Source: Candidatus Schekmanbacteria bacterium (GTDB lineage: Bacteria > Schekmanbacteria > GWA2-38-11 > J061). Taken from it: 64,000 nt of DNA. Each line of letters begins with the position of its first letter. Positions within the stretch are counted from its first letter, which is position 1. Shown piece after piece: positions 55,081 to 63,536 of this stretch. The stretch spans positions 62,001-126,000 of the forward strand of contig JACRJM010000007.1 of assembly GCA_016219965.1 (NCBI GenBank), read 5' to 3'. The notes beneath the pieces were generated by a model. That model saw only the letters and a program-made list of their open reading frames with translations, did no database searches and was not told the origin of the DNA. Both the position numbers and the translations under genes were made by a program.

Positions 55081-56168
55081 TTTTCCTTAAAGTAATTTTC
55101 GATTATACTGTTGGCTATATTCTCTCCAATAAACATTGCACCTATGTCATTGAAATGCACATAATCATCGAAATACTCCAGGGACTGAGGCATAATCTTA
55201 TCAAAATCTACAAGTGGGATATTCTCTTCCTCTGCTAATTCTTTCGCAGCATTGTTATATTTTGTTCTTGCATCTAAAACACCTTGATAAGTCAGCGTAG
55301 GAGTAAAATACAAAAGCGCTTTGAACATTTCAGGATTTTTTTTAAGATTAGTATCGTTTAATGGTATTACAAATGTTGAAAGAATGACCTTTATATTCCT
55401 TGATTTAGCGATATCTATCATGCTTTTTAAATTTCTTTCAAAAGCCTTAACTCCTTCAATAGAAACTGTATCAAATCTTTTCAGCTCAGGAAAGGAAGAA
55501 TCCTGATTCTTTGGAAGATATTTTAAAATAAGGTTTCTTAGCTTAGTATAAAACCTAAAATTGTCTAAAAAAGGACGTCCTATATAAATTGGTTCCCGAT
55601 ATCTCCAGTGAGAATAATCACTTTTAAAATTAGGCATCCTGTTTGGTTTAAAATCATTATATCCATGGTAGATGAATATTAAATCAGGAGATAAATCCAA
55701 AAGCCGTAATTCTATATCTATAAGGCTTTCCGCTGTAGTATAACCTGGAACGCCTGCATTAATGACTTCAAACTTCTTACCGGATATTTTTTTGTTTAAT
55801 ACATCCTCCAGTAACTGAGGAAAAGTGGTTTTATCTGAGGATGACCCGATACCAAAAACTGTTGAACCGCCTATACAGACGATACGAAATGTACCCGGAG
55901 TTTTTATTATTTTAAAATCCTTACCGCGGTATCCTAATGAATTTATATTTATATTACGCGGTCTAAAAGCTGTATTAGGTTTAAGTATAATAGGAATGTA
56001 GGGATGAGTGTCGTATATTACATCAGGGAAATCTGCAACGTAATGCCTGTTCTTAATATAATCAATGATTCTTGCTGCCGATTCTAAAGAAACAAAAAAA
56101 AGAATTATTACAACGAATGAGAATAAAACTTTTTTTTCCAGAGAAATATCTTTTTTATTACTTTGCAT
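55077..56168 (-). CDS. SGNH-type hydrolase with GGST motif, membrane-anchored
   Basis: A 363-aa protein from ATG 56168 (TTG 56186 is an alternative). Hydrophobic segment at about 15-31, then an SGNH domain: block I is IVCIGGSTVFGIGSS (GGS serine), block III is YHGYNDFKPNRMP, and the last block has YFDDYVHFNDIGAMF with Asp-x-x-His. Probably acts on an exported glycan as an esterase or deacetylase. First gene of a minus-strand unit with two GT-C proteins; overlaps the next gene as ATGA. Confidence 0.83.
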   Translation of the reverse strand: MQSNKKDISLEKKVLFSFVVIILFFVSLESAARIIDYIKNRHYVADFPDVIYDTHPYIPIILKPNTAFRPRNININSLGYRGKDFKIIKTPGTFRIVCIGGSTVFGIGSSSDKTTFPQLLEDVLNKKISGKKFEVINAGVPGYTTAESLIDIELRLLDLSPDLIFIYHGYNDFKPNRMPNFKSDYSHWRYREPIYIGRPFLDNFRFYTKLRNLILKYLPKNQDSSFPELKRFDTVSIEGVKAFERNLKSMIDIAKSRNIKVILSTFVIPLNDTNLKKNPEMFKALLYFTPTLTYQGVLDARTKYNNAAKELAEEENIPLVDFDKIMPQSLEYFDDYVHFNDIGAMFIGENIANSIIENYFKEK

Positions 56169-56420
56169 TTTATTCCCGGGATACAAATCCTATTTTAACG
56201 AGATTGCATATCTCCCATAACAAAGCTTTTATTGTAAGTAAATTCAAAATCCATAAGCTGATATTTTCAGATTGTACTTAAATTTATTGCTGTTGCTATC
56301 CCATTAATTCATAATCATAAATAAATTGAGAGTATTATAACTCTTGCTACAGTTAATTTTATATGGCTACGATTATCGTAAAGTCGATTAACAAAAAAAA
56401 TGTTTTAATTTTTTAAACAA
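56169..56420. other. Divergent intergenic region
   Basis: A 252-nt A/T-rich gap. I see no gene, hairpin or well-spaced promoter. Imperfect inverted repeat GAG...CTC around 56327-56342 encloses TATTATAA but lacks a -35 at a normal distance. Confidence 0.4.
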
Positions 56421-58199
56421 ATGGAAAATAATAATTTAAACAAAACGAACATATATTATAAAAATTCTTTTATAAAAGTTATTCTATTTATAATTATAAT
56501 CTTTGCTATTTCACCAATATTTAAAGATTTTTCAAATATCAGTACTAAAGAAGACTACTTAATCTGCTTTTCCTACGAATACTACAGTATTAAGTCTATA
56601 TTGGAATTTCATGAGTTCCCATTATGGTCACCATACTTTAATGGAGGTTATCCAATATTCGCTCACCCTGAAGCATCTGCTGCTAATCCATGGTTATTCC
56701 TTTTTTTATGTTTTGATGAAGTAAAGGGAATCAAAATTTCTATAATATTATCAGCGCTTATTGGGGCTTTCGGAATGTTTTATCTGACAAAATCAGTACT
56801 TAAGTTCAATAATGCCAGCGCTTTTTTTTCTTCCCTACTTTTTACTTTAAGCGGCTTCAACATAACCATTTTAACTGAATATTGGTCACAGACTATTTAT
56901 TTCTATTATTTTTTACCACTAATTCTTGCAACTTTTATAAAATCCAAAGAAGATAAAAAATTTCTAATCATTACCTCGCTTCTAACGCTCCCTATTTTAG
57001 TCTGCGGAGCCCTGTCTTTCGTAATATTATGTTTATTTTTATTTCTATTTTCTGTTTTTGATGCTTTTTCAAAAAGTGATAGTAAAGTTCAGTTCAAATT
57101 AACCCTTCTAAAAAATCTTTTAATAGTTCTAACGCTGACAAGCGCAATCGGAATGTTCAAGATCCTGCCGATGGTGCAGCTTCTTGCAAGGAATATCAGG
57201 GCAATTGATAATTATTCAATGCTTGATAAGTTTTGCATTGATTTTAAAATATTATTTGACCAATTAATTAATCCTCTAAATATTCTCCCTGCTTATCCAA
57301 GCATATACTTTGGCTATATACCAATTCTATTCTGCCTCTTATCTCTCGTTTTTTATACCAAACAATTATGGCGAATTTTCTTTGTACTTTTTATTTTTAT
57401 AATTCTAACGCTTGGCTCCAAAAGTCCAATTAACATATTAAAATTGTTATGGCATCTACCCTTCTATCATTCAATATTGGATATTAAAGAATATTCCTAT
57501 CCTGTAATATCATTTCTGATAAGCCTTCTATCAGGAAAATTTCTACAGATAACAGATGATAAAAAGAGGCTTAAAGTTTTAAAAGCAGTAGTAATATCAG
57601 CAGCTCTTTTGAGCGTAGGAGAACTTCTATTTATCTACCAGTCATCATTCACAGATATTTTTAATGCCAAAAAGCCTGAAGTGACATCAAACAAGTTATT
57701 TTATCAGGTCAGAGTTATCCCCCAAAATAATTACAATATGAGGGCATTCCTCCAATACAAAAATTTATTCAATAATGTTGGAACTCTAAATTGGGAATCT
57801 GACATTCCTTTACCAATAAATGCAGAACCAAAGTTTATGCAGGATTCAGGTAATAATTTTAACCTGATCCCCAATCCACGTTATAAAGGTGAAGCTTATT
57901 TTCTCAATCCTGAAAATAAAGCAGCAATCACCAAAATAACAAGCAATTTAATTACAGTAAAAATCAACGCTAATTCTCCTGATAAACTTATTATCAATCA
58001 AAATGCATTTCCGGGATGGAGATGCAGCTCAGGCGAAATAAAGCCTTATAATAATCTGCTATCCGTTGATATTTCAAAAGAAGGAAGTCACGAGGTCATT
58101 TTTAAATTCATGCCACGCTCGTTTTATTTAGGGCTATTAATTAGCGCGATTTCTTTTGTAATTTCTATGCTATATCTTTTTTGGTTTTCCCGAGTTTAG
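56421..58199 (+). CDS. YfhO-like membrane protein
   Basis: A 592-aa polytopic protein with about twelve to thirteen helices and a periplasmic C-terminal domain before a last helix. Recognisable YfhO-type features: FHEFPLWSPYFNGGYPIF followed by AHPEASAANPWLF in the first loop, and a beta-rich C-terminal part with LIINQNAFPGWRCSSGEI before the last helix. YfhO proteins are GT-C-like and modify lipoteichoic acid or other polymers in Gram-positives; the acceptor here is unknown. First gene of the last plus-strand run. Confidence 0.83.
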   Translation: MENNNLNKTNIYYKNSFIKVILFIIIIFAISPIFKDFSNISTKEDYLICFSYEYYSIKSILEFHEFPLWSPYFNGGYPIFAHPEASAANPWLFLFLCFDEVKGIKISIILSALIGAFGMFYLTKSVLKFNNASAFFSSLLFTLSGFNITILTEYWSQTIYFYYFLPLILATFIKSKEDKKFLIITSLLTLPILVCGALSFVILCLFLFLFSVFDAFSKSDSKVQFKLTLLKNLLIVLTLTSAIGMFKILPMVQLLARNIRAIDNYSMLDKFCIDFKILFDQLINPLNILPAYPSIYFGYIPILFCLLSLVFYTKQLWRIFFVLFIFIILTLGSKSPINILKLLWHLPFYHSILDIKEYSYPVISFLISLLSGKFLQITDDKKRLKVLKAVVISAALLSVGELLFIYQSSFTDIFNAKKPEVTSNKLFYQVRVIPQNNYNMRAFLQYKNLFNNVGTLNWESDIPLPINAEPKFMQDSGNNFNLIPNPRYKGEAYFLNPENKAAITKITSNLITVKINANSPDKLIINQNAFPGWRCSSGEIKPYNNLLSVDISKEGSHEVIFKFMPRSFYLGLLISAISFVISMLYLFWFSRV

Positions 58200-58295
58200 T
58201 ATGGTATATACTTTCACAGTCGATAATTTAAATAAATTAATATGCATTTCCCCAACTTTTCAAAACAAACAACATAACATAGAGCTATAGTCATT

Positions 58296-59429
58296 ATGAA
58301 AATCGGAATAAATGCTCTCTATTCCATGAGTGGCGGATATGGCGGAATGCAAGTTTATTTTGAAAATCTTACCAAATCACTATTAGAAATTGATAGAAAA
58401 AATACATACATTTTTTTCTGTAATGCTCAAAACTACAGGGAATTAAATTTTGAGGAACATAACGCCAGCAAAGTGTTCTGCCGTGCATCGAGAGGGTTGA
58501 GTTTATCAAAAACCTTATGGGAGCAATTTGTCCTTCCGCTTCAGACTATTGCTTATGGGATAGATATCCTTTTTTCACCTGCCTATATTGCACCAGTTTT
58601 GATAAGTTGCAAATCTGTCGTAACCATTCACTGCACAAAATACATCAAGCACCCTGAGGATTTCGACTCAACTGGTCTTTTTGTTCTGAAAACATTTATT
58701 CCTCTCTCAGCAAGAAAAAGCGACAAGATCATAACTGTTTCTAACTGTACAAAATCCGAAGTTATAGATAGTTATAAAGTTCCCCCGGGAAAGGTGGCTG
58801 TAATTCCATATGCTGCGGCAAGCCATTTCAATCCTTCAGGCAATATGGCTGAGTTTCTCAATGAAAAATATGGGATTAGCGGTAAATATATCCTTTCAGT
58901 GGCAAGCACCAAACCTCATAAAAATGTTCAGGGGCTTATTGAAGCTTATATAAAGCTGAAAGAAGAAAGAGGAATAGAGCATAAACTTGTTTTAGTTGGC
59001 GATAAGAGACCCCTTTTAAAGCATAACTGGTTCAGTAAATATTCTAACTGGCAGGATCATATCCTTTTTACGGGTATTATCCCCAATAATGAGCTCCCTC
59101 CGCTTTACAGCAATGCAGATGCCTTTGTTTTCGTCTCAAAATACGAGTCCTTTGGGATACCTATAATTGAGGCCATGTCATGCGGTACCCCGGTGGTTAC
59201 TTCAACATCGTATGCCATGCCGGAAGTAGCGGCGGGCTGTGCTCTACTTGCAGACCCTGATAATACTAATGACATTGCAGAAAAAATTTATGAACTCTTA
59301 ACAAAAGAAGACTTAAAAACTAAGCTCGTGGAGACAGGGAAAAAACATGCCGGCACGTTCTCATGGAAGAGAACGGCAGAGATGACATTGAAGGTCTTTG
59401 AGGAAATATGCAATGTGAAGCAATATTAA
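58296..59429 (+). CDS. Glycosyltransferase family 4 (GT-B)
   Basis: A 377-aa GT-B enzyme. N-terminal INALYSMSGGYGGMQVYFEN (glycine-rich acceptor loop), then TVSNCTKSEVIDSYKVPPGK at the domain boundary, ILSVASTKPHKNVQGLI, and the donor-binding EX7E motif in SKYESFGIPIIEAMSCGTPV, with VTSTSYAMPEVAAGCALL after it. It transfers a sugar from a nucleotide donor on the cytoplasmic side. Monocistronic or weakly linked (188-nt gap to the next gene). Confidence 0.93.
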   Translation: MKIGINALYSMSGGYGGMQVYFENLTKSLLEIDRKNTYIFFCNAQNYRELNFEEHNASKVFCRASRGLSLSKTLWEQFVLPLQTIAYGIDILFSPAYIAPVLISCKSVVTIHCTKYIKHPEDFDSTGLFVLKTFIPLSARKSDKIITVSNCTKSEVIDSYKVPPGKVAVIPYAAASHFNPSGNMAEFLNEKYGISGKYILSVASTKPHKNVQGLIEAYIKLKEERGIEHKLVLVGDKRPLLKHNWFSKYSNWQDHILFTGIIPNNELPPLYSNADAFVFVSKYESFGIPIIEAMSCGTPVVTSTSYAMPEVAAGCALLADPDNTNDIAEKIYELLTKEDLKTKLVETGKKHAGTFSWKRTAEMTLKVFEEICNVKQY

Positions 59430-59617
59430 GAACTATTCTCCACTATTCTCATTAATGCTCATAAAATCCAACTGTACAAAGGAGAGAATTAACATTTTCA
59501 AATACAAGCCTGAAATTATAAAAGCTATAGTACACAATGAATATTAGCGAAAAGACTGTAAATTTTGTATCTTATGGCTATAATAGATAGATAAATTACG
59601 GAACACCTAAATATTCA
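59430..59617. promoter_or_regulatory. Intergenic gap with weak promoter-like site
   Basis: TATAAT at 59579-59584 with a poor -35 (CTGTAA, 59556-59561, 17-nt spacer). Transcription would begin about 25 nt before the ATG at 59618. Nothing else visible. Confidence 0.3.
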
Positions 59618-60598
59618 ATGACAAAACTTATTATACAGATCCCCTGCCTCAATGAGGAAGAATCACTTCCTGTAACCCTATCCGCGCTCCCAACAAAAAT
59701 CGAAGGAATAGATAAAATTGAAATTCTCATTATAGACGACGGCAGTATTGATAAAACAGCAGATGTAGCGAAAAAATATGGAGCCCATCACATTATACGA
59801 TTCGCAAGGCACAAGGGGCTTTCAGAGGCATTTATGGCAGGAATGGATACTGCGCTGAAACTCGGAGCTGATATAATTGTAAATACCGATGCTGATAACC
59901 AGTATTGTGCTGACGACATAGGAAAACTTATCAGACCTATAATGGAAGGGAAAGCTGAAATAGTAGTCGGGGACAGACAAATAACCAAGGTTGAGCATTT
60001 CTCAGGAACAAAAAAATTGCTTCAAAAACTTGGAAGCTGGGTCGTGAGGCAGTTATCCGGGACTTCAATTCCTGATACTACAAGCGGGTTCAGGGCATTC
60101 TCCCGGGAAGCTGCACTGAAACTAAACGTACTCTCCCGTTTTACTTATACTCTGGAAACCATAATTCAAGCCGGGAAAAAAAATATAGCCATCTGCCATG
60201 TCCCGGTAAGAATAAATCCAACAACCAGAAACTCAAGGCTCTTTAGCAGTATATGGAGTTATATTAAGAGGTCACTTTCCACGATATTGAGAATTTATAC
60301 TATCTATGAACCGCTGAAAATATTCATGTATATAGGCGGTTCAGTGTTCCTGGCAGGTCTTATATTATTAGGGAGATTCCTCTATTTTTATTTCTTTAAC
60401 ATCAGACCATACGGACATATTCAATCAGTCATCATAGCAGGAGTACTTCTGATAATAGGGTTATTAATAGGAGCCATAGGTATTCTCGCAGACCTGATAT
60501 CAGCTAACAGGAAACTCATAGAAGAATCCCTCTATAGAATCAAGAAAATAGAGCTCCAGCACACCGGAGACAGGGAGCGCCCGGGGAAGGATAAATGA
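59618..60598 (+). CDS. GT2 glycosyltransferase with two C-terminal helices (GtrB/DPM-like)
   Basis: A 326-aa protein: IIQIPCLNEEESLPVTL, EILIIDDGSIDKTADVAKK, VNTDADNQYCADDIGKL and GDRQITKVEHF, with DTTSGFRAFSREAALKLN further on. Two hydrophobic segments at about 233-259 and 272-298 give the GtrB-type topology, making polyprenyl-phosphate sugar at the membrane. The N-terminus is the best in-window relative of the fossil at 31790. Overlaps the following GT4 as ATGA. Confidence 0.92.
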   Translation: MTKLIIQIPCLNEEESLPVTLSALPTKIEGIDKIEILIIDDGSIDKTADVAKKYGAHHIIRFARHKGLSEAFMAGMDTALKLGADIIVNTDADNQYCADDIGKLIRPIMEGKAEIVVGDRQITKVEHFSGTKKLLQKLGSWVVRQLSGTSIPDTTSGFRAFSREAALKLNVLSRFTYTLETIIQAGKKNIAICHVPVRINPTTRNSRLFSSIWSYIKRSLSTILRIYTIYEPLKIFMYIGGSVFLAGLILLGRFLYFYFFNIRPYGHIQSVIIAGVLLIIGLLIGAIGILADLISANRKLIEESLYRIKKIELQHTGDRERPGKDK

Positions 60599-61722
60599 GA
60601 ATAGCTTTGATAGGTCCATCCTATCCTTTCAGAGGCGGTATATCGTTAAATACTACACTTCTTTACAGGGCTCTTAAGTTAAAAAATGATCTGTTATTCA
60701 TATCTTTTAAAAGACAGTACCCAAAAATCCTATTCCCGGGGGAATCTGACAGAGAGCCTGATTTTACTTTCATACAGGAAAAAGATGCAAAACCGCTTTT
60801 AGATTCAATGAACCCTTTCTCATGGTTTGCGACAGCCTTTAAGTGCAGTCGCTTCAAGCCTGATGTAACTATCATACCCTGGTGGGTTGTCTTCTGGTTC
60901 CCGCATTTTATAACTATTATTTATATAATGCGTCTTTTCTCAAAGACAAAAATCATGATAATATGCCACAATCTCTTTGAACATGAAAAAAACTCTATAA
61001 AAAAAGCTCTCTCTCTTGCCATCCTCAGGAAGGCTGACTATATTGTCGTCCATTCCTCTGAAGAGAAAAAAAAGATTGAATCGCTGAATATGAAAGCAAA
61101 GGTTTCAAGACTCTGGCTCCCGGTTTTTGAATATGAGCCATGGCACATAACAAAAGAGGTTGCCAGAAAAGAACTTGGATTTGAGAGAGAAAAGAAACTA
61201 TTGCTCTATTTTGGAATCATTCGTCCCTATAAAGGGCTTAATCATCTGTTAAAAGCAATTGCAACAGTCAAAGGAAGATTTGATTTGACTCTTATGATTG
61301 TCGGAGAATTCTGGACAGGAAAAGAAGAGTTTGAAAAGGAAGTGGATACACTTGGCATAAAGCAGAACATTCATGTTGTTGACCACTTCATTCCAAGTGA
61401 TAAGATAGGAGTGTATATGGCAGCAGCGGATGCCGTAGTGTTTCCCTATATATCTGCAACCGGAAGCGGAGCCCTCCAGATAGCTATTTCATGCGGAAAA
61501 TCCGTAATTACCACAAATGTGGGATGTTTTCCTGATATTGTGAAAAATGGGATAAATGGTTTAATAGTTGAAGCCGGAGACTCTCAAGACCTTGCTGATA
61601 AGATAATAAAATTTTATAAAGACGATATGGAAAAGGTCTTTGCCAATAAGATAACAGATCTATCACAAGAGCTTTCCTTAGAAGCGATAGGAAATGCAAT
61701 TGATAACATCATCAAAGCTTAA
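60595..61722 (+). CDS. Glycosyltransferase family 4 (GT-B)
   Basis: A 375-aa GT-B enzyme: IGPSYPFRGGISLNTTLL (N-terminal loop), TIIPWWVVFWFPHFITII, LLLYFGIIRPYKGLNHLL and MIVGEFWTGKEEFEKEV, then VVFPYISATGSGALQIAISC in the donor site region with GKSVITTNVGCFPDIV. It acts on the cytoplasmic face with a nucleotide-sugar donor. GGGGAAGGA precedes the ATG, which overlaps the GT2 stop (ATGA). It is followed by a methyltransferase 27 nt later. Confidence 0.92.
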   Translation: MRIALIGPSYPFRGGISLNTTLLYRALKLKNDLLFISFKRQYPKILFPGESDREPDFTFIQEKDAKPLLDSMNPFSWFATAFKCSRFKPDVTIIPWWVVFWFPHFITIIYIMRLFSKTKIMIICHNLFEHEKNSIKKALSLAILRKADYIVVHSSEEKKKIESLNMKAKVSRLWLPVFEYEPWHITKEVARKELGFEREKKLLLYFGIIRPYKGLNHLLKAIATVKGRFDLTLMIVGEFWTGKEEFEKEVDTLGIKQNIHVVDHFIPSDKIGVYMAAADAVVFPYISATGSGALQIAISCGKSVITTNVGCFPDIVKNGINGLIVEAGDSQDLADKIIKFYKDDMEKVFANKITDLSQELSLEAIGNAIDNIIKA

Positions 61723-61749
61723 GAAAAAATTTTTACACAGGAAAATCAT

Positions 61750-62460
61750 ATGAAGGGTGGTAAAAAACTTAGCATTCCGAGACGTTTATACAAGTTTGTT
61801 AAATACAGAATTCTTAAACTGCTTTTTTTCAGAAAATCGCAACCAACACTCCATAAAATAAGAGGTAGGTACATGGCCGTTCTTCCTGAGGTATTTCACC
61901 CGGGATTATATACCACAAGTCCTCATTTGGCAGACATGATAAATAGCTTGGGTATCAGGGAAAATGACAGGGTGCTCGATCTTGGCACAGGCTCAGGGAT
62001 AGGTGCAGTTTTTTCTGCGCAGTTCACAAAACATGTTGTAGCAGTTGACATCAATCCCAATGCAGTAAGATGTGCAAAAATCAATGCACTCATTAACGGT
62101 TATGAAGAAAGGATTTCTGTTAGGTTGGGAAACCTGTTTGAACCAGTAAGAGATGAGGTATTCGACCTGATTTTTTTCAATCCTCCTTTTTATCTTGGAA
62201 AGCCCAAAAACTGGCACGAAACTGCTTTTAAAGGAGGGGATTATCCTGACCATATATGTCATACTTTTTTAAGAGATGCACCCAAACATCTTGCATCTGA
62301 TGGAAAGATTCATATTTTATGGTCATCTATTGCAGATTACCCCGGACTTGATGAAGAGATAAAAGAGAATGGATTAGAAACTGCAAAAATTACCCTAAAG
62401 GACACCATCACTGAGGTAATCCAGATTTATGAGCTCAGACACCAGAAAAAACAAAAATAG
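61750..62460 (+). CDS. Class I methyltransferase, PrmC/HemK-like
   Basis: A 236-aa protein with a basic N-terminus (about 1-30), RVLDLGTGSGIGAVFSAQF (motif I, 75-85 core), VVAVDINPNAVRCAKINAL and the catalytic NPPF (144-147), then FYLGKPKNWHETAFKGGDYP. The NPP(F/Y) motif marks N-methyltransferases acting on amide or amino nitrogen. HemK/PrmC targets release factors; here, at the end of a glycosyltransferase run, an amino-sugar acceptor is also possible. GGAAA precedes the ATG. Confidence 0.85.
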   Translation: MKGGKKLSIPRRLYKFVKYRILKLLFFRKSQPTLHKIRGRYMAVLPEVFHPGLYTTSPHLADMINSLGIRENDRVLDLGTGSGIGAVFSAQFTKHVVAVDINPNAVRCAKINALINGYEERISVRLGNLFEPVRDEVFDLIFFNPPFYLGKPKNWHETAFKGGDYPDHICHTFLRDAPKHLASDGKIHILWSSIADYPGLDEEIKENGLETAKITLKDTITEVIQIYELRHQKKQK

Positions 62461-62522
62461 TGATTAGATCAACCGCCAAAATTGATTTTACGCGCGTCCA
62501 ATTATAAAAAAATAATCTTTTC

Positions 62523-62551
62523 TTGAAATAATTAAAAGGTAAAGATAATGT
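62523..62551 (+). promoter_or_regulatory. Candidate promoter before the radical-SAM pair
   Basis: TTGAAA at 62523-62528 with GATAAT (62544-62549) after 15 nt or TAATGT (62546-62551) after 17 nt. It lies in the 128-nt gap before 62589, the only gap near the radical-SAM genes. Confidence 0.35.
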
Positions 62552-62588
62552 TAATGTATTGGTTACATAGACTAATTTACTCAGAAAG

Positions 62589-63536
62589 ATGCAAATTATG
62601 AGAACACATAATAATCCCATTGAAGATTATATTAAAAAGATATCCCAGAATAAATACTGGGTCTACTTCAATTATAAATTCAGGAAAAAGGTAAATCTTT
62701 TAACTCTTCTGATAGAATTCACTCCTATTTGTAATCTAAAATGCAGGATGTGTACATTAGACCATTCTCAAAAAGGATTTATGGATCCTTTGCTTTTAGA
62801 AGAAATAGTAAAACAGATTTCTGATGATTCTAAATATAATATCGACAATATTTCTTTATGGCAGGGAGGAGAGACACTACTACACCCCAAATTTGGTTTA
62901 ATGCTTGATATTTTAGCAAAGGCAAAAAAAAGAAGTAAAGTATTTCCAAAAATAGCTTTGCTTACAAATGCAACAGTTTTAGATGAAAAGAAAACTGATA
63001 TAATTTTAACAAGTGATGCAGTTGATTTAATGCTTTTCAGCGTTGATGGAGGAACCAAAGAATCATTTGAAGATTTAAGAGTCGGAGCAAAATGGGATGA
63101 AGTCTTAAATAATATAAATCATTTTTTAAAACAAAATAGGGATTTGAAGAAAAATATCCGTACAGGAATAATAAGCATAATAAAGCCCGGATTACAATTA
63201 TCAGAAGAATTTAAAAAGTTAGTAAACAGTGTTGATGAATATATGCCCAGGAGTATGCACAGTTGGGATGGGTCAGAAGAGCTTGGGATAGAAACAGATG
63301 CCTGCAAGGAAGAAAAATATGGTCTCTGCTATTTTGTTTTAAGAGAGCTGGTTGTCCATTGGGATGGTAACGTAAGTCCATGCTGTATAGACTTAAATAA
63401 ACGAGGTATTTTAGGTAATCTAAATAACAATTCACTCTATGAGATCTATCATTCAGCTAATAGAAAATTTATGATTGATAAGATGCAAAAAAAATTACGG
63501 AAAGAGATTGAGCTGTGCAAAAAATGCAATCTTTAA
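62589..63536 (+). CDS. Radical SAM protein with SPASM-like C-terminus
   Basis: A 315-aa radical-SAM enzyme. Cluster motif C48-x3-C52-x2-C55 (TPICNLKCRMCTLDHS). The core includes ISLWQGGETLLHP and MLFSVDGGTKESFEDLR. The C-terminus has a SPASM-type set of cysteines (LCYFVLRELVVHWDGNVSPC, CIDLNKRGILGNL, then LCKKCNL), expected to bind extra Fe-S clusters. SPASM proteins modify peptides or sugars. ATG 62598 is an alternative start. The next radical-SAM gene overlaps it by 13 nt, so they are co-translated. Confidence 0.9.
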   Translation: MQIMRTHNNPIEDYIKKISQNKYWVYFNYKFRKKVNLLTLLIEFTPICNLKCRMCTLDHSQKGFMDPLLLEEIVKQISDDSKYNIDNISLWQGGETLLHPKFGLMLDILAKAKKRSKVFPKIALLTNATVLDEKKTDIILTSDAVDLMLFSVDGGTKESFEDLRVGAKWDEVLNNINHFLKQNRDLKKNIRTGIISIIKPGLQLSEEFKKLVNSVDEYMPRSMHSWDGSEELGIETDACKEEKYGLCYFVLRELVVHWDGNVSPCCIDLNKRGILGNLNNNSLYEIYHSANRKFMIDKMQKKLRKEIELCKKCNL

